Shown here in pieces: positions 33,901 to 41,900 of a stretch of DNA of 44,493 nucleotides. Both the position numbers and the translations under genes were made by a program. The notes beneath the pieces were generated by a model. It did not search any database. It was not told the origin of the DNA and saw nothing but the letters and a program-made list of their open reading frames with translations. This stretch comes from Chloroflexota bacterium (lineage in GTDB: Bacteria > Chloroflexota > Anaerolineae > J036 > Brachytrichaceae). The stretch lies in NCBI GenBank assembly GCA_023488685.1, contig JAMDDR010000263.1, forward strand, positions 1-44,493. The letters run 5' to 3'. How positions within the stretch are numbered: position 1 is the stretch's first letter; each line of letters opens with the position of its first letter.

Positions 33901-36900
33901 TGTGTGAGCAAGACGGTCACCTGGGCATCTGCGAGCATGAACCCCAGGCGCTCGCGCGGGTAGCTGGGGTCGAGGGGCACATAAGCCCCACCGGCTTTGA
34001 GGATACCCAGCAGACCGATCACCATCTCTGGTGAGCGCTCGACGCAGATGCCGGTCAGCTTCTCCGGCCCGACGCCGAGTGACCGCAAGTAGTGCGCCAG
34101 TTGATTTGCCCGTCGATCCAGTTCACCGTACGTCATCACCGCGCCTTTGAACAGTAGTGCGGGGGCGTTGGGATGGAGTTGGGCTTGGATTTCGAACAAC
34201 TGGTGTGCGCACAGCTCGCTCGGATACGCCGCTGCGGTGTCATTCCAAACAACGAGCACCTGCTGTCGTTCGGCCTGGGTCAGCAACGGCAACGTCGAGA
34301 CAGGTTGGTCAGGATCGGCAACGATGCCTTGGAGCAAGACCTGGAAATGCCCGATCATGCGCTTGATCGTCGTTGCGTCGAACAAATCAGTGTTGTATTC
34401 AAAAGCGCCGCTCAGCCGGCCTTCCTCTTCGAGCATGAACAGGGTCAAGTCGAATTTGGCTGTGCCGCTGTGCGCTTCGACCGGGCTGACCGTCAGGCCG
34501 GACTGTTGCTGGTCGTGCTTGCGCGCCTGCAACAGGGTGTTCTGGATGACAAACATCACCTGGAATAGCGGTGAATGACTGAGGTTGCGCTCAGGCTTGA
34601 GCGCATCCACTACCAGTTCGAATGGCACATCCTGATGGGCATAGGCACCCAGCGCTGTCTCTCGCACTTGGTGCAGCAATGCGCGGAAACTTGGATCTGC
34701 GGCGAAGTTGGCGCGCATCACCAACGTGTTGACGAAGAAGCCAATCAAAGCTTCAATTTCGGCCCGGTTGCGGTTGGCGATGGGGGTACCCACGTTCACA
34801 TCGTCTGAGCCAGTATAACGATGGAGCAGCGTCTGGAACGCGGCTAGCAACGTCATGAAACCGGTTGCTCCCTCCTGCCGGCTCAGGTTATAGATTGCTT
34901 CGGCCAGTTGTGGCGACAACTCAAATGTGAGGTATGCACCCCTGAAGCTCTGCTCAGCCGGTCTTGGTCGATCAGTTGGAAGTTCGAGCAGTGGCGGACT
35001 GCCGCTCAACTGTTTTCTCCAATAGTCGAGTTGTTTCTGTAAGACCTCGCCCTGCAACCAGTGGCGCTGCCAGTGCGCAAAGTCGGCATACTGGACGGAT
35101 AGCCTGGGTAGCGGTGAAGGCTGGTGAGTAGAAAAGGCCTGATATAGGGTGACCATCTCCTGTACAAGCACGTTACTCGACCACTCGTCACCAATGATGT
35201 GGTGCATGGTCATGTGCACGATATGGTCTTTATCACCTAGCCGCAACAGGCTGGCACGCAACAATGGACCATGGGTCAGGTCAAACGGCGTTTGTGTGTC
35301 AGCATTCACATGGCGCAATGCTTCCGCCTCACGCGCGGTTGGGGGCAAATGCCGGAGATCGACCATGGCGAGGGGCACGCGCAACTCGGACGCAATCACC
35401 TGGGATGGTTGGCCACCAATCGTGCGGAAGGTGGTGCGCAGGCTCTCGTGCCGCCGCACGATCTCATTCAAGCAGCGTTCCAATACGACTGTGTCCAGCG
35501 ATCCTATCAGGCGGATCGTTTCGGGCAGGTTGTAGGAAGGGCTATTGGGTTCCAACTGGTCGAGGAACCATAGGCGTTGTTGTGCGAAAGACAGCGGCAA
35601 AGAACCATCACGAGAGATGGGTCGAATCGGTGGCACGGGCGTAACGGACGTCGCCCGTTGCGCGATATCAACGTGTTCCGCGAGTGTGGCCAGTGTGGGT
35701 GACTCGAAAATGTTCCGTAATGGCAGTTCCACAGCGAACACGTCACGAATGCGCGACACGACTTGCGTTGCCAATAACGAATGCCCACCCAGTTCGAAGA
35801 AGTTATCATGAATGCTGATTTGAGATACCCCCAGCACTTCGGTCCAGATGTTGGACAGCGCCTCTTCGACCGGCGTGCGTGGGGCGATATACTCACCCTC
35901 TGACTCGCGGCGCGACCAGTCGGGCGGCGGAAGGGCCTGCCGGTCGATTTTGCCGTTCGGCGTCAGTGGCAAGGATGCCATGATGATGAAAGCGGATGGC
36001 GTCATATAGTCCGGCAGACGCTGCTGGACGAACCGCCTCAAATCACCAGGAGTTGGCGCGAGTTGCTCTTGTGGGCTGATGTAGGCAACCAGGCGCATGT
36101 CACCGTCGCCGGCTTCGTGTGCCACGACGGCTGCTTCGCGCACATGCGTGTGCTGGCTCAGAACGGTTTCGATCTCCTGGGGCTCGATGCGGAAGCCGCG
36201 TATCTTGATCTGGTGATCGAGCCGTCCCAGGAACTCGATGTTGCCATCATGCCGGTAACGGACCAGGTCGCCTGTTCTGTACAGGCGCGCGCCAGACTCA
36301 CCGCCGAAAGGATCAGGGATGAATTTCTCGGTAGTTAAATCGGGCCGGTTGAGATAGCCCCGTGCCACACCTGGCCCCCCGACATACAGCTCACCCGGCA
36401 CACCGATGGGCAATGGCTGTAGGTGCCGGTCCAGGTTGTAAAGCCGGGTATTGGGAAATGGGCGCCCGATCGGCACCACTTGATCCCCCGCCAGATCCAG
36501 CGTCGGCGATGCGTATATCGCGCTCTCAAAATAGGAACTGTCGATCGTAGCCTCGGTCAGGCCGAATGAGTTGATAAGGCGCGTCTGTGGTCCGCAATAA
36601 CGTTTAAACGCCCTGTATTCGTCAGCCTGCCAACTGTCTGACCCGCAGACGAGCAACCGCATGAAAGCAAGGTTCTGATTGGTTCGCTTCAGATACTGGA
36701 TGAGCTGGCGCAGCACTGCGGGCACGAACTCGGCACAATCCACCCGTTCGCGCTGCATTAAGTCATAGAGCCATGATGGGTCGAGCAGCCACTCGCGCGG
36801 GCACAGCACCAACTTGCCGCCAGAGCATAGCGCGCGGACCCAATCACCGCTGAAGACATCAAATGCGAAGTTGGCCATCTGCAGGTGAGCGCGCACTGAA

Positions 36901-38903
36901 CGCAATTCATAGGCCTGCTCCCAGGCGTGGTAGGCATTGACCAGGCTGTGGTGGGTGATCATCACGCCCTTGGGTTTGCCTGTGGAGCCGGAGGTGTAGA
37001 TCAGATAAGCCAGGTGATCGGGCGTCGTGTACAGGGCGGGATCATCGGGAGGTTCTCGAACGATCTCTGGCCAATCCTCGTCGAGACAGATCGTCTGGGC
37101 TGTATGAGACGGGAGACGCTGTACGAGATCAGACTGGGTCAGTATGACTGGCACGGCTGAATCTTGTAGCATGAAGCCCAAACGGTCTTGGGGGTAAAGC
37201 GGATCGAGTGGCAGGTAAGCGCCGCCTGCCTTCAGCACACTCAACACGGCAACCAGCATGTCAAGAGAGCGATCGACGCAGATGCCGACGATTGTTTCTG
37301 GCTTTATACCGCGTTGGCGCAAATGATGCGCGAGTTGGTTGGCGCGTGTGTTCAGGTCACCATAAGTCAGCCAGTGATCTTGCCAAACGACGGCCTTGGC
37401 AGTAGGCGTGCGCCTGGCTTGATCCTCGAAATACTGGTGGATGCAGCGGTCCGGGTTGAAGCCGTCATATGTGTTGTTCCACTCCGCCAGCAGTCGATGC
37501 CGTTCGTCCTCAGCCAGCAGCGGCAGGTGGTCGATGCTGTCGGCGGGATCGGCGACAATCCCTTCCAACAGTATCCGGAAATGTTGCAACATCTGGTTGA
37601 TCGTCGTCGCATCGAACAGGTCCGTGTTGTACTCAGCAGACACATCCAACCCATCACTCATCTCAGAGATGGACAGGGTTAGATCGTACGTGGCCGTTCC
37701 GCTGTGCGCTTCGATCATGTTCAGATTCAAGCCGGGTAGTTCCTGTGTCTGCGCCGGGGCATTTTGAAGAATGAGCATCACCTGGAATAACGGCGAATGA
37801 CTCATATCGCGGCTGGTCTGCAGCACTTCCACCAATTGCTCGAAAGGCAAGTCCTGGTGGGCATATGCTTCCAGGGTTACCTGGCGGACTTGCTTTAGCA
37901 GATCACGAAAGCTTGGGCTGCCAGAAAGATTGGTGCGGATCACCAGCGTATTGATGAACAACCCAATCAGCACTTCCAACTCGGTGCGGGTACGATTGGC
38001 GATGGGGGTGCCGACGCAGATATCCTCCTGTCCCGTGTGCCGGTAGAGCAGCACCTGGAACGCCGCCATCAGCGTCATGAATAGCGTGCATCCTTCACGG
38101 CGGCTCAGCGCCGTCAACGCCTGAAGCAGGGAATTGGAGAACCTCGACGATTGGGTTGCACCTCGTGACGTTTGGACCGCGGATCTAGGGCGGTCTGTGG
38201 GTAGTTCGAGCACAGGCCGTGCACTGCCACCCAGTTGGCGTCTCCAGTAGTCAAGCTGCTCCTGCAGAACCTCGCCTTGCAACCACTGGCGTTGCCATTG
38301 TGCGAAGTCGGCGTATTGGATGGGGAGATCGGGCAACGGGGATGGCTGTCCGGCGGTGAAGGCCTGGTACAGCGTCGCGATTTCGCCGATGAATATGCTC
38401 ATTGACCAGCCATCCGAGACGATATGATGCATGGTGAACAGCGCTACGTGCTCGTTTTCGCTCAGCCGCAGCAGGCCGGCGCGTAACAATGGCCCACGGG
38501 CTAGATCAAAGGGCTGGCGTGCTTCCTTGTCTGCCACCCGGAGCGCCTCAGCCTCACGCTCCGGCTCGGGCACTTGCTCCAGATTCGTGACCGGTAGCGA
38601 TAACACCAGGCGGGGCGCAATGACTTGCATCAACTGGCCATCCACGCTTGCGAAAGTAGTGCGCAACGACTCATGACGGCGCACCACTTCATTCAGGCTG
38701 CGCTCCAGAGCCGCAACGTCCAGTGCGCCTGCCAGCCGCAACGCCGATGGGATGTTGTAGTAAGGGCTATTCGGTTCAAATCGATCCAGGAACCATAACC
38801 GCTGCTGGCCGAAGGAGGCTGGAAAAACAAAGACCTCCTCATCCGCATCATCGGCAGGGATTTCGTTTGTGGCACCGGTGAGTATCGCCGTTGGCTCGAT
38901 CAT
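30972..38903 (-). CDS. Nonribosomal peptide synthetase NRPS-2: C-A-T-C-A-T-E
   Basis: A 2643-residue two-module NRPS. Module 1: L-C-L condensation (HHIVSDG at 159), adenylation (TSGSTG at 637), carrier (Ser1042). Module 2: condensation (HHIIGDE at 1234, where the usual glycine is glutamate), adenylation (TSGSTG at 1715), carrier (Ser2119), epimerase (HHLVVDG at 2302, LEGHGRE, FNYLGQVD). By-eye pocket codes are DVGEVGSIDK for A1, one residue from the ornithine code DVGEIGSIDK, and DLTKVGEVGK for A2, asparagine-like. The A1 FDVFSGDW and GSDSW segments also follow the ornithine-domain pattern. The E domain predicts D-Asn on the carrier. The C-terminus SAFGWDQQDLTEILADIG resembles a short docking helix and would hand over to the D-C-L domain of NRPS-3. 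Translation starts in an ATGA overlap with NRPS-1. Confidence 0.95.
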   Translation of the reverse strand: MIEPTAILTGATNEIPADDADEEVFVFPASFGQQRLWFLDRFEPNSPYYNIPSALRLAGALDVAALERSLNEVVRRHESLRTTFASVDGQLMQVIAPRLVLSLPVTNLEQVPEPEREAEALRVADKEARQPFDLARGPLLRAGLLRLSENEHVALFTMHHIVSDGWSMSIFIGEIATLYQAFTAGQPSPLPDLPIQYADFAQWQRQWLQGEVLQEQLDYWRRQLGGSARPVLELPTDRPRSAVQTSRGATQSSRFSNSLLQALTALSRREGCTLFMTLMAAFQVLLYRHTGQEDICVGTPIANRTRTELEVLIGLFINTLVIRTNLSGSPSFRDLLKQVRQVTLEAYAHQDLPFEQLVEVLQTSRDMSHSPLFQVMLILQNAPAQTQELPGLNLNMIEAHSGTATYDLTLSISEMSDGLDVSAEYNTDLFDATTINQMLQHFRILLEGIVADPADSIDHLPLLAEDERHRLLAEWNNTYDGFNPDRCIHQYFEDQARRTPTAKAVVWQDHWLTYGDLNTRANQLAHHLRQRGIKPETIVGICVDRSLDMLVAVLSVLKAGGAYLPLDPLYPQDRLGFMLQDSAVPVILTQSDLVQRLPSHTAQTICLDEDWPEIVREPPDDPALYTTPDHLAYLIYTSGSTGKPKGVMITHHSLVNAYHAWEQAYELRSVRAHLQMANFAFDVFSGDWVRALCSGGKLVLCPREWLLDPSWLYDLMQRERVDCAEFVPAVLRQLIQYLKRTNQNLAFMRLLVCGSDSWQADEYRAFKRYCGPQTRLINSFGLTEATIDSSYFESAIYASPTLDLAGDQVVPIGRPFPNTRLYNLDRHLQPLPIGVPGELYVGGPGVARGYLNRPDLTTEKFIPDPFGGESGARLYRTGDLVRYRHDGNIEFLGRLDHQIKIRGFRIEPQEIETVLSQHTHVREAAVVAHEAGDGDMRLVAYISPQEQLAPTPGDLRRFVQQRLPDYMTPSAFIIMASLPLTPNGKIDRQALPPPDWSRRESEGEYIAPRTPVEEALSNIWTEVLGVSQISIHDNFFELGGHSLLATQVVSRIRDVFAVELPLRNIFESPTLATLAEHVDIAQRATSVTPVPPIRPISRDGSLPLSFAQQRLWFLDQLEPNSPSYNLPETIRLIGSLDTVVLERCLNEIVRRHESLRTTFRTIGGQPSQVIASELRVPLAMVDLRHLPPTAREAEALRHVNADTQTPFDLTHGPLLRASLLRLGDKDHIVHMTMHHIIGDEWSSNVLVQEMVTLYQAFSTHQPSPLPRLSVQYADFAHWQRHWLQGEVLQKQLDYWRKQLSGSPPLLELPTDRPRPAEQSFRGAYLTFELSPQLAEAIYNLSRQEGATGFMTLLAAFQTLLHRYTGSDDVNVGTPIANRNRAEIEALIGFFVNTLVMRANFAADPSFRALLHQVRETALGAYAHQDVPFELVVDALKPERNLSHSPLFQVMFVIQNTLLQARKHDQQQSGLTVSPVEAHSGTAKFDLTLFMLEEEGRLSGAFEYNTDLFDATTIKRMIGHFQVLLQGIVADPDQPVSTLPLLTQAERQQVLVVWNDTAAAYPSELCAHQLFEIQAQLHPNAPALLFKGAVMTYGELDRRANQLAHYLRSLGVGPEKLTGICVERSPEMVIGLLGILKAGGAYVPLDPSYPRERLGFMLADAQVTVLLTQQRLYDLLPSHHAQVICLDNGWPNIAQESEAPPLSGITPENLAYVIYTSGSTGKPKGTLIIHRGLVNYLTWCHMAYPLDAGQGAPLHSSISFDLTITALFAPLAAGRTVHVLPEDAGVTALADAIHAESGFSLVKITPAHLKMLGQQLTPDEADGRARAFVIGGENLLEEHIDFWRTHAPGTVLVNEYGPTETVVGCCVYFVPEDICAPSVIPIGRPIINTQLYVLDRHLQPVPAGVPGELYIGGAGVARGYLNQPELTAERFIPHPFNNAPGARLYKTGDLVRYLPDANLECLGRIDHQVKIRGFRIELGEIEAVLSEYPAIRQSAVLAREDVPGNKRLVAYIVPQATQQPAVDDGDSSLVSDLRAFVKSKLPEYMLPSAYVMLEALPLTPNGKVDRRMLPAPGSTRPALEETHAAPGTQAEALLADIWAQVLGVERVGVRDNFFELGGDSILSIQVIARANQAGLHLTPKQLFEHPTVVELASVAGAEQPVRAEQGVVEGPVPLTPIQCWFFEQDQPNPNHWNQSILLTVNQSLNRSLLTSALHHLLVHHDALRLRFGRAESGWQQMNAGIMDAVPLEWIDLSNMRHDERSAAITARASALQASLNLSEGPLMRAAYFDLGIGQPGRLLIIIHHLVVDGVSWRILFEDLQLVYSQLSRGERVHLPPKTTSFRDWARRLSEYAQSEIARRQPAYWVEGIPYHHVAHLPVDHPAEVNTEANANSVTVALSSEETRALLHDVSASYHAEVNDVLLAALAQAITWWMGAPLLVDLEGHGREDILNEVDVSRTVGCFTSIYPVFLDLDGIHDPGEVMLTVQKQLRNIPNHGICYGLLRYLNPDHNTVERLRAMPHAQISFNYLGQVDQTLSDTGPLGIAPEPTGLERTPQAMRTHLIDVNGGVAGGRLQVEWTYCSQLHQASTIGKLAQDFMEVLRSFITHCQSGGANGKGSDLFSDYSAFGWDQQDLTEILADIGEPG
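38900..38903 (-). other. ATGA start/stop overlap of NRPS-1 and NRPS-2
   Basis: The NRPS-1 stop TGA (38900-38902) and the NRPS-2 start ATG (38901-38903) share bases, the classical arrangement for translational coupling. It fixes the NRPS-2 start and supports stoichiometric synthesis of the two partners. Confidence 0.9.
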
Positions 38904-41900
38904 GGCACCCTCTCCGTTACATCTTTTTCTTGTGCGGTGCTACTACTGGATGCGTGTGGTGTGCGCTGAGCCAATGCCGATCGCTTTGCGCGATGTCGCT
39001 CTCGTGGCAACGGTGTGATGGGCGGGGTACCGGGCGGGGTACTGGGCGAGATACCGGGCAGGACACCACCTGGTATCCCAGCTAACGTCTGCGGCTCGAT
39101 CGTTGGCTGCCAGGCCGATTGAACGCGCAGGGCGAGTTCAGCGACGGAGGGTGCCTCGAATAGCGCGCGTAGTGGCAGCTCTACCTGGCACGTCTCCCGC
39201 ACACGCGAGATGAACTGGGTGGCCAGCAGCGAGTGCCCGCCCAGCTCGAAGAAACTATCCTCGACGCTGACGCGCTCGACGCCCAGCAGAGCGGCACACA
39301 GTTGGGCCAACTGGGCCTCCAGCGGGGTGCGCGGGGCGACATAGGCGCGGCCCGTGCCGGGTTGTCCATCTGGCGCAGGCAGGGCGCGGCGGTCCACCTT
39401 CCCGCTGGGGGTCAACGGCAAGGTGTCCAGCGTCACGAAGGCGGAGGGCAACATGTACTCGGGAAGTCTCTGGTGCAGAAAAGCACGTAACTCACTGCTG
39501 GTTGGCACTTGATCCGCGTGTGCAGGTATGACATAGGCGACCAAACGCTTATTACCCGGCATCCCTGGTAATCCAGGTGTATCCTCGCGCGCCAGGACAA
39601 CCGCTTCGCTCAGCGCTGGATGTTGATTCAGGATAGCCTCGACTTCACCCAGTTCGCCATCAGAGCACAAACGCACGCGGTCGCCCGTTTTGTAGAGCCG
39701 TGCGCCCGCTTCGGGACTGAAGGGATCGGGCAGAAACTTATGTGCCGTCAACTCGGGGCGGTTGAGGTAGCCACGCGCCACACTCACGCCACCGACATAC
39801 AACTCGCCAGGCACGCCCAGCGGAACCGGCTGCATGGTTGCATCAAGCACATACACGCGCGTGTTGGCGATAGGCCGTCCGATGGAAGGCACACGCATGT
39901 CGGTGGGGTAGCAGCGCGCCATGCTGGCGCATACCGTCGTTTCGGTTGGACCATACGCGTTGTAGAAGGCGCGCCCCGGTGCCCAGCGTGCGACGAGTTC
40001 GGTGCTACAAGCCTCCCCTGCCGCGATGACGACGCCAAGTTCAGGCAAACCGCCAGGGTCCAACAGTGCCAGCACGCTGGGTGGCAGAGTGACATGAGTG
40101 ATGTGGTGTTCATGCATCAGGCGGTGTAGCTCTGGCAACGAGGCAAGCTGTTCCTGGCGGACCAGGCACAGGGTGGCACCGTTGCGCAGTGCCATGAAGG
40201 TCTCCCAGACGGAAGCGTCGAAGCTGAGCGGGGCGAACTGCAACACCCGACTCCCCGGCCCGACGCCGAAGACGTGACGATGCCAGGTGGCCAGGTTGCA
40301 CAGCCCGCGGTGGCGCAACAGCGTGCCCTTGGGCGTGCCGGTGGAGCCGGAGGTGTAGATGACGTAGGCCAGGTCGTCGGGGGTGACGGCGCAGGTGAGG
40401 GGGGTGCCCGGCTCGCGCGCGATGGCAGGCCAGTCTGCATCGAGGCAGACGACACGAGCGCCGTGGGCAGGCAGCAGGTCGAGCAGGTGAGTCTGGGAGA
40501 GCAGCACGGGCACGGCGGCGTCGGCGAGCATGAAGGCCAGGCGCTCAGGGGGGTAGGTGGGATCGAGTGGCAGGTACGCGCCGCCGGCTTTTAGCACGCC
40601 GAGCAGGCCGATCACCACTTCAGGCGAACGTTCCACGCACAGACCTACCACCACACCTGGTCGCACACCGAGCGCTTGCAGGTAATGCCCGAGTTGATTG
40701 GCCTTGCGGTTCAGTTCGCGGTAGGTCAGTTGTTGATCTTCGAACGTCACCGCGATGGCATCGGGTTGTTGCTCAGCTTGCGCCTCCACCAACTGGTGGA
40801 TGCAAGTGTCGCGCGGAAAGTCGGTAACGGTGTTGTTCCACGCTGTCAGGATCTGTTGCTGCTCGGCCGGCGTCAGCAGCGGCAACTGAGACAGGCAGCG
40901 TTCGGGGTCGGCGACAATGGCTTCGAGCAGCGTGCGATAGTTGCCAATCATCCGCGCGATGGTGGTGGCATCGAATAGATCGGGGTTGTACTCCACATCC
41001 GCTGCCAGTCCTTCGGTTCCCTCGGCGAGCACCAGCGTCAGATCGAAGCTGGCCACACCTGGATCCATCGGTAATGCGCTGAGCCGCAGCCCCGGCAGCA
41101 GCAATTCCGGAAGCGGGGCGTTCTGCAGTACGAACATCACCTGGAATAACGGTGCGTGGCTCATGTCGCGCTGTGGCTGGAGGGCGTCCACCAGCAACTC
41201 GAAGGGCACGTCCTGGTGGGCGTAGGCGCCCAGCGCGGTCTCGCGCACTTGAGCGAGCAGGTCGCGGAAGCTCATCGTGGGCGACAGGTGTGCCCGCAGG
41301 ACCAGAGTGTTGACGAAGAACCCGATCAGGTCTTCGAGTTCGGACCGATTGCGATTGGCGATGGGGGTACCGACGCAGACGTCATCCTGGTTGCTGTAGC
41401 GCCCGAGCAGCGTTTGGAACGCTGCCAACAGCGTCATGAATAGCGTCACACCTTCGCGCTGGCACAACGCTTTCAACGCCTGCGCCAGTGAGGTTGGGAA
41501 TGTAAAGGTCTGATGTGCGCCAACGGACGTCTGCACCGCTTGTCTGGGATGATCGGTTGGTAGTTCGAGCAGGGGTGGGCTATGGCTCAGTTGTTGCTTC
41601 CAGTAGTCAAGCTGCTCCTGCAGAACATCGCCCTGCAGCCACTGGCGTTGCCAGACTGCGAAGTCGGCATATTGAATGGTTAGATCGGGCAATGGCGAAG
41701 GTTGTCTGGTCGAGAATGCCTCGTACAATCTGGCGATTTCGCGCATCAAAACGCCAGCCGACCAGCCATCAGAGACGATGTGATGCATGGTGAGTAAGGC
41801 GATGTGCTCATCTTCAGCCAGCCGCAGCAGGCGGGCGCGCAGCAATGGCCCACGCATCAAGTCAAAGGGACGACGAGCTTCCTCACGCGCCAGCCGCACC

